From Antitrichia curtipendula (lineage: Eukaryota > Streptophyta > Bryopsida > Hypnales > Leucodontaceae): 64,000 bases of DNA. Positions 1-11,678 of this stretch are shown one piece after another. The position numbers and the translations under genes were made by a program. The stretch is from assembly GCA_951230915.1 (NCBI GenBank), contig OX579636.1, forward strand, positions 45,201,912 through 45,265,911, given 5' to 3'. The notes under the pieces were generated by a model that had not been told where the DNA came from, did not search any database, and saw only the letters and a list, made by a program, of their open reading frames with translations. How positions within the stretch are numbered: position 1 is the stretch's first letter; each line of letters starts with the position of its first letter.

Positions 1-2537
1 CTGAAGGTACACAGCATGCCGTTCGTACTTTGATTCTTCATTCTTGGTGAGGTATACCTCAAATAATGGGACACCTGTTGCTCCCAAAGCTAATTGTCTG
101 AAACATCAAGCGGAACAAGCAATTCTAAGAGCAGAAATTCCAGCTGTCCTGTCGTTCCTAACCCGACCGACGTAAACAAACAGATAGCCCTACAGAAAAC
201 TGGTTGTAAAGCATTTACGCAATTGACCGGATACTTGGACGATCACGAAAAAGAGCATTCCGAACATAAATAAGCTACCGCTGGACACTCCCCGATCATA
301 AGATTTTCCACACCTAATCTAACAGCGTCGTCATTTGCAGTTCTGGTTCAGTGGCATTCTAATAAACTCACACCCCCGTAACCCACCTGGCACTGTAGCC
401 CTTCGCAATGAACCTCCCTTCTGCAGGGGAGATATTTATAACACGACCGTACGGGTCGTCATTTCCTTCAGAAACACCAGCCCACCAACCCACCTGACCA
501 AAAGAGCAACGAATTAGTTATAGCACTGAAGATATGTATCAGTCCTAAAATATACAGAAAAGGAGAGGCAGCAGGGGGCTTCCCACTGGGTTAGCCTGCA
601 CAACTGAAACTCGTATAATCAATCCGGTGAATCGAATAAATGCGACTCCAACCACTCCAGATACGAGACCAGCAGATCGAATCTCGAAGTCTCGAACTTG
701 AAGCAAATGAAAGAGTGAGCACTCACAAGACCAGCACCAGCCTCGTCTCGTAAATAAGCAGCATCGCTATATCTTTCGCTTTCCAATGCTTCCTGAGACA
801 AGAAAGAAGAAAACCGCTTTTAGGACACTCATTCACACAAACTCAAGGCCTCTCCTACAGTCAATTCTATAATCCTCCAAAATGCAAAAAAAATCACCGT
901 AACTTAAGGTAAGTGCATGTTTGGTGAGCTACAATGCCTCATCTGCCTGAAGTAGGACCCCTTGCTGTGATTTGAGATTAAAACCATGATGGACACCATA
1001 AGTTAATTTTTTGTAAATTAGGTAACGATTCAAATCTCTGTCGAGTAATCATCAGTGCTTCGGGACCTTAAATTTCACTGAAAGAAAAATGAAGTTCATG
1101 AGTTATCTGGTAAATACTACACCTTAAAATCGCTCATAACCCGAGAGACTGGATCCTGTGCTAGCACAGCGGCCAATGTTTTCTTAATCCGCCCAGCTTC
1201 CTTAAAATCCTCCAAGTTGACTGCTTCTTCCATTTGAAGCTGCATGCAGATGGCCATACAAAAAATTAGACCAATGAAGTTCTCACAGCTCATTCAAAAG
1301 AAGCATCCCCAAAGCGCCCCTAGCGTGCAGAAATGTCTAGCAGCATCCAGACATTTCTGGTCCAAAATAGGCACCCCATATTCCAGATGTAGCCAGCTTC
1401 CTCACGCTCATTGTGCTTTACATTGCGAATCGATCGAGCCATGCCAATCACACATAGCACATTGCACCCCGACAGAAACGCTCAACCCAAGAGAAACAAA
1501 CTAGTACGAATATTTACCTGCAACTTCTGCACCACATTTTGACGCTCGTCAACTTCAGAAAACAATTTCTGTAGTTTTTCCCAGGCAGCATCTGCTTCAC
1601 TCAGCGAACTTGAAACTGCAGGATCGTCCTCATCTTTAACCCCTTTCTTGGATTGTTTGTAACTCTCTAGATAGTCTTGCAACCTTTGACCTGCCGTGAT
1701 TATCATATCACGTAGTGGATTCCCCATATTCTGATTCGTTGCCTGCATTGTCCTTTCAGCGAATCAGTCAAGGCAAGGAGACCTCGTGACCCTGGCATGT
1801 CGGACAGCGAGGTGCCATGCAACAGTTTCATGTATTAAGTTCAATGTAGCGGAGGTCTCCAAGCAATTCACTGAACCCTAGACCTCCACTAGAAGGGTGA
1901 ATTACCTCCCTTCATGAAGTTAATTTCCCAACTGGCGTGAAATAAATATCCGGTCGTAGGCAGGGTAGAAGTGTATAGAGGTACACTCAAACCTATTTAA
2001 TTTTTCACTTAGGTCCCAACTTGTTCACTGTTACATAGTTTGAATGAGTGACAAGTGTGCTACAGTCGATGATGGTGCGGATATTCTACAACATCGTTTT
2101 AGAGAAGGTCATAAGAAAGAGGTTTGAGTGTGAACAGAAGTAAGAGGACGTACTTGCGGTTCCTTTTGACTTGGTAGACGTCCACTTCCAGAAGTCCCAA
2201 CCGCTTCGTCATTAAATTCCTCCTCATTACTTCCTCCGCTATCGCTATCACCTTTACCAATCCCTCCAGAAGCCGCACACCTAAGAGCGACTCTACGTTT
2301 GCTGCCACTGACGGGGCGTTGTCTCCTGCCTCCCAAACCGTTCCCTGCTATATGAGCTGAGGCATTGCCTGCAGGACAACTAGAGAAACGAGCTTCTTGC
2401 ACGACAGAGTGGTTCGACAGACGTCGAGACCGATTGTGAAAGCGGCACGGCCCTGCTGTGCAAGCGAAAACGTGAGTATCCAACCCTGACACTGCTGCTG
2501 CACCCGCGGATGACATTGGCAACGCAATTGCTCCCAT
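1..2537 (-). CDS. EX: EXECUTER-like chloroplast protein, N-terminal half (spliced, partial)
   Basis: Six coding exons on the minus strand, in order: 2154-2537, 1518-1742, 1123-1239, 727-792, 387-493, and 1-97 (continuing off the window). All junctions are GT-AG and keep one frame, giving 332 visible residues. The start at 2537 opens a Ser/Arg/Ala-rich stretch of about 80 residues that looks like a chloroplast transit peptide. Next come a charged segment and a UVR-type helical pair (about residues 200-230, LEDFKEAGRIKKTLAAV), then SERYSDAAYLRDEAGAGLVG-WWAGVSEGND and RQLALGATGVPLFEVYLT. This order and wording match plant EXECUTER1/2, thylakoid proteins that relay singlet-oxygen signals to the nucleus. 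The C-terminal domain (DUF3506) lies outside the window, so EX1 and EX2 cannot be told apart. Family assignment is by recall of the sequence pattern; exon borders are inferred from frame and splice sites. Confidence 0.88.
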
Positions 2538-2637
2538 TGTAGGACATATACCGCTTGTTTCTCAAGTTGATTTGGAAGCTTCTGGTATGTTCTCTCGGCT
2601 TCTCTGCAAACAAGCGCGGCAGATAAGATAACACATA

Positions 2638-3362
2638 ATCCAATCCCAATAGTGTCTTAATTCCGACACCCTAAAAGCTTTGATGATGAACTTTGAACCA
2701 TCATAACTTCTGCAAGCGCTTGCTAAGGTCCGTTTCATTTGCTAACAAAAATTTATAGAAATTCAACTAGTCTACTAGTAGGAACTGTGCTCAGTTCAAA
2801 ATATGTCAGTGTAAGGTTCTCCTACTTCGGGTTCTCCTGAACACAACACAAGACTAAACCCTACACTGCCCGAGGACATCCACAAAACATCACATGAAAC
2901 ATATGGTTGAGAAATAGAGGGAGGAATTGTTTCGCATCAACTCAGGCAGCATCAAATTTCACCCTACCCTAGAGTGGCTCCACATAGGAAAGGAGAACAC
3001 AATTCCAATAGTGTTCTAATTCCAACGCCCTAATATCTAAGACGATGAGCTTTGAATCCTTGGAACTTTTGCATACAGTTATCCAATTAAAGCATACTCA
3101 GATCCCGTTCATTTTCATTCTTTAACAAGAATCTATAAAAATTCGACTAGTGTAATCTTGGGAACTATACTCGGTAAGCAAAATGTCTCAGCTTAGAGTA
3201 TTCCTATCTTAGGTTCTGCTACCTTAGGTTCTCCAGGAGACAAACACAAAACTAAGCCATATACCGCCTGAAAAAACATCATACGAAACCTATGGTCGAG
3301 AAATTGAAGATGAAATTGTTGCATCAACCCAGACCAAATCGAAATTACACCCTACCCAGAAA
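2638..3362. repeat. Tandem duplication (2 x ~360 bp) upstream of the EXECUTER gene
   Basis: Bases 2638-2972 and 2999-3362 align along their length with moderate divergence. Both start with CAAT(C/T)CCAATAGTGT and pass through GAAA(C/CC)TATGGT(T/C)GAGAAAT, ending near CACCCTACCC. The block lies 100-800 bp upstream of the EXECUTER start codon, so the promoter or 5' UTR region appears to have been duplicated. No coding meaning is evident. Confidence 0.75.
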
Positions 3363-3977
3363 ACGCTTCGAATTGGAACTATTATTCTCTCACCTCCTAT
3401 TACTGCCTGAAGAAAGTTCTGCAATGTTTCAATCTCCGCACCCCGATGCTGGAACTGCGACCACGGAATACATATTTGCGACGTTCCAACACTCAATCCG
3501 AACCAAACCGTCGTAGGAATCTGCAACAAAGCGCACAGCGACTCCAGAGGACAGCAGCAAAAAGATATGAGAGACGACACGACCGCATACGAGATTAGAT
3601 AATTGTTGAGAACCTAGATTTTAGGGGTACGGCAAAGATATTTATGTATGAAACGTAGATTCTAGGGGGCAGTCGAGAAGCGGAAGATATTTCTTTCAGA
3701 AACCTAGAATGCAATTGGTGTGATTTTTGGTAGATTAAGTTATGCACTTCAACTAGGCTATTTCTTTGAGTTCATATTTGTTACGAACACCATAAACAAG
3801 AGCAAGAGCAAGAAATATAACAAAAGCAAAAAGCTAAAATATATGAAGAAAGAAACTAGATTTCAAGAAATGTGTTGTCAAGACTAAGGATCTCTTTATT
3901 CTTGACATCCTCATATATTACTTCCTCCATCTCAAAATAATTGTCCACTTTGAATGTGATTTTTTTTTTTTTTTTAA
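3363..3977. other. Gene-free stretch with a Stowaway-like terminus
   Basis: No gene seen. Around 3911-3945 the sequence TACTTCCTCCATCTCAAAA resembles a Stowaway (Tc1/mariner MITE) end. No matching right end was found, so this may be a broken copy. Confidence 0.35.
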
Positions 3978-4913
3978 TTCTGCAAAAAAACATTCAAAAT
4001 TGTCATTTCTATAGTAGAGAGTTAAAAAAATTGAAAATTGTTTATTTTTCACATCCAACCGTAGGATCTTACACCTAAATAGTATAAAAATGTGTGGAAA
4101 AAATTTCAGAAATTTTGATTTCACAAATTGCAAGATATCTGCGTTTAAAAGTGAAAAAAAACAAAGAATTCAACACATTGCGGGACTAGATTATTTGACT
4201 TTGAACCTTCTTAGATAAAATTTTGCACTGTAGAATTTTGTGCGTTAAAATCTTTATTGTAGGAAATTGAATTTAGAGTCTAGAGGGGGGGGGGGGGGAG
4301 GGGGGGGATTTTAACTTAATTTTTATTCTTTAAAAAAGTATTAAGTAGAAATAGATATGAGATAGAAAAAAAATCTAAATTATTAGTATCTCTAAAATGG
4401 AATTAAAATGCACTAAATCCAATGGTGAGATTTTTCTAATAAGAAAACTAAACCATGTGGAACTTTTTCTTTTGAAAAATTATAAAAATTACATTGAGAA
4501 ATGAATCCTATAAGTTATTTTTTCATGAAAATGTTCTAATTGCCTAAAAAATAAGATTGTCCATAATTTTCTCATAACACATTCAAATGTAATTGATATA
4601 ATCATATTTTTTTCTACATAGAATTATAATGGAGGATTTGATTCTTTCCATGTAGAAAAAAATATAATATATGAGAAAAATATCTAAAAATAATAAATAT
4701 TTTGGCTGCCCCTTCTTCCCTATTTTAAGATTATTTGAGAATAACTTTTTTTCCCGGCATCAACTGAAAAAAAATAATAATATTTCCATAAAGCTAATTA
4801 GTTCTTCTATCTTCAAAAGAAGCTTAAAAAATTCATGACAAAAATTCAGCCCATAGGTACTTGCCCAAAATTTGATTTGTCCTCCAACGGGACAATGGTT
4901 CTTTAGAAGTTAA
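3978..4913 (-). mobile_element. TTAA-flanked non-autonomous element, reversed copy
   Basis: Read on the minus strand it starts TTAA-CTTCTAAAGAACC at 4913. It then has the subterminal palindrome around 4880-4895 (TTGTCC...GGACAA), followed by the same interior blocks as the copies at 52439, 54542 and 58880: a GGTGAGATT block near 4424 and a CCGTAGGATCTTAC block near 4060. The distal terminus is lost near 3978, where an A/T run begins. A poly-G tract at about 4286-4308 lies inside it. No ORF of note. Confidence 0.65.
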
Positions 4914-5857
4914 TCTAGATTCAAAGTTCATTTAAAAGCTTCATTTTACAATATTCTCCATAGATCTCAAGGTTTGGGACAAGGGATAGTCCAAATTTCT
5001 AAAATTGTAAAGATATATTATAAAATGCAACTTAGAATAATAATTTAATGATGACTTTCAAACAATAGCTGTAAAACATGATTCATAGATCATATCCATA
5101 CAATCAGATCATCCAATAAACAAAGAAATATAATTTAATAAATTTGAAGCTCAAAATTGAAAATTCCTTCTAAAATCAATTGTAGATTGAATATTTGTAA
5201 TTTTCACAAGAATGCTTTTCTTTTAAGTTCAAAATGTTAAGTTCTAATCATATTAATTTTTGAAAAGATTTATTTCACTTTTCTATTGAAGTCATTTTCA
5301 AAGAGTCATTTTTAAAATTGAAAAAACTACTTTTCAAGATCAAACCTACCAAGCTCCTTTGAATTATAGAATATTTGCAAAGCAAAATCTTCAAAATTTA
5401 TACTGTACAAATGTTAAAGAACTAATATAAGAATCTTCAAAAGAATTGATGGATGAAAAATATGTATTTTTGTGTGATTGGGATGTGTGTGTTCATCTTT
5501 TGTTTAAAATTCAAACATATGGCCTTTGAGGGGATAAAACGGCTAAATTTGTTTTTTTTGGAAAATCATTTGACAAACGAATGCAAACTTTGTTGTTCCA
5601 TTTGCATGACTTCACCTTTCTTTAGGCCGCATGATTTGTTGTGACCAATGTTTTTCTTAGGCATTGTGTGCTGTTATGAAAGTGCATTTTTGGACATTCA
5701 ATATCCCAATCCATATTTTATTGTGTCTATATTATTTGACTTTGAATGAATTTGAGTGCTTCCAAGGATGGAACTCTTGAGGTCCAATTTTGTGTCAATT
5801 CAAAAATTATATTTTTCACAGGGCTAGTTTGTTGTTCCTTTACCGGTGCTTCACGTG
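4914..5857. other. AT-rich intergenic DNA, no gene seen
   Basis: Very AT-rich. Short chance ORFs only, with no recognisable domain or clear repeat ends. Confidence 0.5.
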
Positions 5858-6153
5858 TAAGGTAGGGGGCTGTAAAAGCGACCCTTTACCAGCTGATTTG
5901 CATTTTGGGAAAGCTGAACTCCTTAAAACAATTTTCAGTAAATTTTCATGGTAAGAAAAATGGAATTGGCATCTAATCCAAGTGGTTTCATATTTTTTGG
6001 ACCTTCATGGAATTAGTTATGAATTTTTGAAGTTGAAAAACAGTGGTTTCTAAAAGCGACCCCCTCCTGAAATGTACACTTCTGGTACATGTTAGAGGCA
6101 AAATCTACCAGATCGCTTTTAAAGACAGGTTGCTTTTACAGCCCCCTACCTTA
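5858..6153. mobile_element. MITE-like element, TAAGGTAGGGGGCTG inverted ends
   Basis: The left end TAAGGTAGGGGGCTGTAAAA is repeated in inverse at the right end (6128-6153), giving about 25-bp inverted repeats and a 296-bp element without coding capacity. A degraded relative ends near 10492, and a reversed relative begins near 50817. Shared interior text includes GGAATTGGCATCTAATCCAA. No target duplication is evident. Confidence 0.7.
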
Positions 6154-6347
6154 GTAGATTTCATTGGCAACTTCATTTTACAAACTAGAAAATGTACAAA
6201 AGAAGGAGAGCCCTTCTATGATTTGACTTAGACTTTGAAAAAATAATAAAATTATTCAAATAATATAAAAATAATTACACATTTCAATCCTTTGGAATCC
6301 TCTCAAAAGCAAGGACAATGACAGTATGTACATCAAAATATCCCTCC

Positions 6348-6630
6348 TAAGGTGGGTACATTCAAAATTGCACCTTGCTTCAAACCACCATCAAACCACC
6401 ATCATCTCTGTATGTACATCTCCAAAATCAATATGTATATATGTATGTTGAAGAAATGATTTTACACCATCTACCGAAAAAAACCTTGACCCTTCCTAAC
6501 TTTTGCATATGGGATTCAAATGCTGCGTTCTTTGGTGCACTGAAACCTCCTTTCACTTACAAGCCAACAAGAAAATCAATGAAAATTTGACCAGTGGCAA
6601 AAAGTGGCAGTTGAAGGGGGGTGCATAAAG
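6348..6630. repeat. Dispersed ~280-bp repeat, TAAGGTGGGTACA family
   Basis: Shares blocks with 28807-29091, 43545-43770 and 61784-62061: ACATCTCCAAAATCAATATG, then TTTGCATATG, then CTTTGGTGC near GAAACCTCCTTTCACTT. Ends in the better copies are TAAGGTAnGTACAC and GTACCTACTTTAA, so this is probably a small non-autonomous transposon. Confidence 0.6.
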
Positions 6631-7276
6631 CCATAAACAAGCTGGAAGTCTTGGGCATGGGTTTCCAACCTTATTCCTCATGTCAAACCTTCTTAAAGTG
6701 ATGCTGAGTATTATTCAGGTTGTGATATCAGCATTCATACTTGACCTCAAAGATTTACTTTCCTTTAAATACTACTCATTCAAGCTCTTTTCAAGCCTTA
6801 TCTAATTTTAAAGAAGGGATTTAATAACAACAAACCTATGTCATGCCATTCTGCAATTTTCTCAACACAACTTCAGTTACAACAAAAGGGAAAACGACAA
6901 TAACAAACCTGTGTTAAGCTGATCTGAAATTTTCTCTCAACATAAGGTAGAGACACCCCATTGGCAGAAATGTAGGAGAAAGCTCAGACTAATTTCCAAA
7001 CGTGAGTTTTTGATTTCCAAAGTGAACAAGAAGTAGTCTCTTAAATGAGAGGTGTTGGAATAGTCTACACATTGGACATGGGTCTGATGCAACTTTTGCC
7101 TCCCAAAATTCACTTCAACTCTTACAATAAAATTACAAATCTTTCGGCAATCTTCCTCATTTCTATCTCTGCACCTGTGGAAATATTTTCTTTGCTTCAC
7201 TATACTCCACATCATGTCCACAGTTGCTTATTCAGTTGGTTGTGGGTGGTCATACCTTAACTACAAAAGCAAAAAC
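6631..7276. other. Intergenic DNA, no gene seen
   Basis: Only short unrelated ORFs. No recognisable protein, RNA gene or paired repeat ends. Confidence 0.5.
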
Positions 7277-7697
7277 TAAGGTAGACAAGCCTATTACCAC
7301 CCTGATTCATGATCTGACTATGTTGGAGTCAACTTCAATGGGGTCACCTATTTTTCAAAGGTGTATGCATGTTTTACAAATCAAACCCAAGTGGAATTAT
7401 AATTTTCTAATGAAAATTGAAATTTCTATGAATTGTTGAAGTTGACTGCCCTGAAATTACAAATCCGCCCATGGATTAATTTATAAAAGTCAGATCAACA
7501 ACCCATTACCGCCATAGATTGTATCTATGAGTACTTGGATATCCATCAATCAATGGTAGACACGTTACCCAAGCTGAAATTAATGAATTGATTTTGTCAG
7601 AAAAATAGATGGACTTAGATGAGGTTCAGGGTGGTAATGGGGCCAAAAGTAAGATGTCGGAAATAGGAAGCTGACAGGAATAGGCTGGTTTACCTTA
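7277..7697. mobile_element. MITE-like element, TAAGGTAGACAAGCC ends
   Basis: Begins TAAGGTAGACAAGCCTATT and ends AATAGGCTGGTTTACCTTA, an imperfect inverted pair. The interior (CAAATCAAACCCAAGTGGAA, GAAATTACAAATCCGCCCA) recurs at 56902-57910, where a second copy has been split by later insertions. Non-coding. Confidence 0.6.
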
Positions 7698-7892
7698 TAT
7701 CCCTAGCTTCAGTTGATTGGGTCAAACTCAAAGTTGTTAAGCCCACAACAATGCACGTACGTACTAAATTACTTTGATACTAAGTTAATGCTACTTTCAT
7801 ACACCACTGAGAGTTGGCTTGCTATGATCCATTCTGCAAGTATCATAAACTTCTATCTACAACAAACAATGTGCTCCAGATTAAATACTTAA

Positions 7893-8141
7893 GGTCATAT
7901 TCATTATATTGAGACTTTTCGCAATCTCATTTTTATCCTCGACTCGAGGATAAACCACTTCATCTCTTTACTAGTATTTTTTTATAAATAGGTAATAATA
8001 TCAATTTTTAGAATTTAATCATAGAATCATTATTTTAGCATTATTTATTTTTGGTTTAATTACTATTATTTTTAATGAATTTTCTAATAACTAGCATTTT
8101 GTCTCAAAATCTGCAAAAGTCTCAATATAACGAATATGGTC
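7893..8141. mobile_element. Small foldback element (~250 bp)
   Basis: Left CATATTCATTATATTGAGAC and right GTCTCAATATAACGAATATG form inverted repeats of about 25-28 bp around an AT-rich core. A short palindrome (CCTCGACTCGAGG) lies at about 7937-7949. No coding capacity. Confidence 0.65.
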
Positions 8142-10199
8142 ATAGTATGGTAATCACCATACGATATTAGACAACTCACATTATTGATCCGTTTGACAAG
8201 GTTGCCCCTGCTGCAACTTGTAACATAGGTTGTATTTGATTTCCAACATCAACTCTGCACAATAAAAGAGGTGATTTGGAGAAACGATAACTTTTACACT
8301 CGTTTGTAGACAATCAGTCGTTGTAAGCTTACTTCAGCAGTCAAAACGCCCTTCATGAATCTCTTGTATTCTTCAGTCTTCATGATAGAGACCTCCCATC
8401 ACCTTTTTTGTCTTGAACAAAGTCCATTTCCTATCTACAATCTCATTTATATTCCTTCATTCCAACTTTACTTCAACTATTTGAAAGGGTCAGGGTCAGG
8501 GTCGCACTTGGGCACATGCAACTCGAGGTGCAAGTATCAGTGTGTAGATAAATGTTGGAAACCTACGGAGCAAGTCAACAAAATTCAAACTCCTTCAAAT
8601 TCTAAGAGCACTTACACCCTAGCGCGTTCAAAATGACGCACAACAAGGGTTGTAAAGGGGGAGTGCAAAGATCCTAGTCAAAGAGAGCCAACAAATTCCA
8701 CCATCGCATGATGTGAAGGCGTGTAGAAACTAAATGGTCACCGTTTCCAAATTGATTGTTCATTCCACGAGCAACATTTGTGACCCTTGTTAGGAGTTAG
8801 TACAATTGCACAAACTCAAGCCATTCAATTCAGTTGTGTGAAGCTTGGACTAGGTCTAACAACAAGATCACCGAAATCTACGCTCATGTACAAATTGAGA
8901 AGGCCCTCAATTGTTGAGTAGTCGGGCTTTGTTTTGAAGAGCCCATGGCACCTATGCCCATTGCTCAAGTAATTGGGCCCACTATGAGATGTTGAGGACA
9001 CGTTGGGCACATTGAGGTGTAGGTGCTCTAAACATCTATTTTGAAATCCCTCAAAGTTAATTTAAAATAAGTCTAACGCAAATTCCACACTTTTTAACTT
9101 AGTTGCATAGACCTAAATCTATACGCTAATTAAAAAATAGTTCCAATACCAATTTAGATACTTTTAGCCGCGTATTGAGCAACGTATTGAGTTATCTTCA
9201 TTTCCTATGTTAAAGGTTGAATCTCACAAAGTAGATCACTTCATTACACATTGCTCCTCTCTCACTTCTTGTATTCTCCTCTTCTCTTCTAGTTTGTAGA
9301 TGGATTTGCAAGTTGCATCTTGTTGCAATAAGTTTCAATTTGGGGTTATGGCTACCTCATCAATTGTTCCTGTACCGCCTTCCGAGAATCATAATGATAG
9401 TTTGCATGGTTGACATTGATGAGAACATTCACTCGGGATGCAACTTTCGGAGGAAATTTTTTGAAACCAGTACAAGATTTCTGAATTTATCACAGCAAAT
9501 AGAGCCAAAGATTGTGGTTTTACTTTAATTACTCGGTGATTTGATAAATCAAGGGGGTTTAACAACAATTACATTATCTTCATCAAATCCATTGCATGAG
9601 CATCATGAGAAACAACTCCAAGCAGGAACTTTCATTAGAATGGAGAGTTTTTGTGATTGACTCAAAAAATCAGGTTTTCAAAAAGGGGGTATGCTATGAT
9701 TGTATGATTTTGTATAGTCTACTATGGTAGAACCACCCGTAACAAAACCAGGCATCCATACCCAACCTATAGGGTACATTTATTTTCAACCAAGGCTGGA
9801 ACAGGTTTTGAACCAAGTTTGGGATGTGATTTTTTCTCCTTTGCAAGGTTGGGACTATAAAGTCATGACACATGTCCTAATGTAGTGAGCAAGAAAGTAG
9901 GAAGTAGTGAGTAGGAAAGTAGTTATGGAATGATCAAAATTGGAAGACCCTATATGTTGGGTATGGGTTGAGGCCAACTTTTGGCTTCTAACATTTATAG
10001 TAATTTGAATTTAAGGAAAAAAATCACAAAATAGTGCCAATGTCCGCCATTTCTATCTTTCTGTTGGGAAATAAATTTAGATTGCCTTCTATTGCTTCAA
10101 AACATGCGCATAATCGCTTAAGTGGTCAATTATAGGTGGTTCTAATGTATTGACAATGATACCGTTAGTACTCCCAAGTTAGGAAGTCCATCAATCGTT
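8142..10199. other. Gene-free stretch, unassigned
   Basis: No recognisable gene. A few short ORFs (for example 8355-8636 and 9313-9528) have no identifiable domain. A tiny GGGTCA direct repeat lies near 8488-8505. Probably decayed repeat DNA. Confidence 0.4.
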
Positions 10200-10492
10200 C
10201 ATTTAAGAGCTGAAACAAAATTTTGGGCAAGTGAAGCTTTTGGGAATATTTTTCAACAAATTTTCTTTGAAAAACAAGTGGAATTGGCATCTAATCCAAG
10301 GCGTTGCATACCTTTTGGAGCCTTTTGGAATTATTTATGAAATGGCATAAGGTTCTAAAATTGCCCACCTCCTAAAATGTACATTGTTTGGACATTGTTG
10401 AAGGCTACCCAAAAGAAACATGTACAAATAGTGAAAATTTGAAGTAGTGGACGATTTTAGAGCTTGTGGGCTTTTACACCCTCCTACCTCAA
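10200..10492. repeat. Degraded copy of the TAAGGTAGGGGG MITE-like family
   Basis: Shares GGAATTGGCATCTAATCCAA and the right end GGGCTTTTACACCCTCCTAC with the element at 5858-6153. The left end is not recognisable. Confidence 0.5.
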
Positions 10493-10662
10493 TGTGGTAG
10501 AAATTCTTCCAAGTTTTTGTACCAAGGATTCAAATAAAGATTTTAAACAACAATATCATGACAATTTGCTTATGGATAAATTTGTTGCAGTTGTTGTCGG
10601 AGTCAATGGTAACGTGACTCATCAGTCTAATTGAAGGTTGTTTTCAAACAATATCTATACAT

Positions 10663-11180
10663 TTAATCCTTAAAGTTCCAAGACCTTCTTTCCATCATAA
10701 ATCACTTGAGACGGCCATTTCTATTGCAAAGAGAAAAAGTAAATAAAAATAAAATAATAAAATAATAAAAAACTTGCGTATCTAACCATAGAATATTGTA
10801 CTAAACTAATAAAAGATTGAAGGACAAAATAAATCCTTAATAGCTCTGAGATGGGATTGAAACATACAAATCCCAATGGTGAGAATGTTCTAGCAAGCAT
10901 ACTGAACACTTTTTGAAAATTTTGAAAATTGAGTTCAAAGACAAATCCAATACACTATTTTCTCAAGAAGACACAATGATTACTTGCAAAACAAGATGCT
11001 CTATAACTTTCACATCACTAATCCAAATGGAATGAACCAAAGCTTTCCATGTAGACAAAAAAACAATTTATGAGAAAAAAAAAAAATTTAAATCTAATTT
11101 AAGTTTTCATAGGTTTCTTTTGTTGCCCATGACGTAAAATTTGAACTTAGGGTGGCATAACTTTTGCTTCCGGAAGCGTT
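10663..11180 (-). mobile_element. TTAA-flanked element, reversed and truncated
   Basis: On the minus strand the 3' end reads AACTTTAAGGA-TTAA (TTAA at 10663-10666). The interior matches the 0.94-kb family (GGTGAGAATGTTCTAGCAAG near 10880, AATCCAAATGGAATGAACCA near 11022). The opposite terminus is missing. Confidence 0.55.
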
Positions 11181-11515
11181 GCAAATGGGGTCTTGTAATA
11201 CTAGTCCATAACCCCAACAACTACATTCAAATGTTGTGTGAGTAATTGAAGTGAGAATTTTGAGTTTCTATTTCATCATAATCAATATAGTAGCAATAAA
11301 CTTGATGAGTGTCCCATTCTTTGCACATTCCTTCCTGCAGAGAATAGGACACTCATCAATGCTTCTTGGTTAATATGTAGACTCGATCTGGTACACAAAA
11401 TATATCACTCACAACTTTGACTTAAACCCTAAACCCTAAGCCTTGTACATGCACGATTTGGGTGCGCATGAGATTGATGGTTCCTCACCAATATGAAGCT
11501 CACATTTCATTACAA
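11181..11515. other. Intergenic; short hairpin at 11299-11361
   Basis: TTGATGAGTGTCCCATTCT and AGAATAGGACACTCATCAA are a 19-bp inverted pair (one mismatch) around a ~20-nt loop. Two copies of the plant telomere heptamer CCCTAAA occur near 11425-11438; that is too few to call a telomeric tract. Confidence 0.5.
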
Positions 11516-11678
11516 CTAAGGTAACTCTGCCCATGACAGGCAGAGTTTTGGACCAACCTAATGTAGGCAAAAAAATTCATGAGCAGTACATTTCACAACA
11601 CACATGTACTGCTCATGAAATTTTTTGCCTACATTAGGCTGGTCCAAAGTTGGCCTGTCATAAGCAGAGTTACCTTAG
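11516..11678. mobile_element. Long near-perfect hairpin, TAAGGTAACTCTG ends
   Basis: Arms 11516-11591 and 11604-11678 are inverse copies with only a few mismatches, joined by a 12-nt loop. A transcript would fold into a ~75-bp stem. The termini (CTAAGGTAAC...GTTACCTTAG) share the TAAGGTA start with the other small elements in this window. A compact foldback MITE is the likeliest identity; a small-RNA precursor is possible. Confidence 0.75.

Noticed and set aside
11420..11440. CCCTAAACCCTAA telomere-like tract
   Set aside because: Only two heptamers; too short to call an interstitial telomeric repeat.
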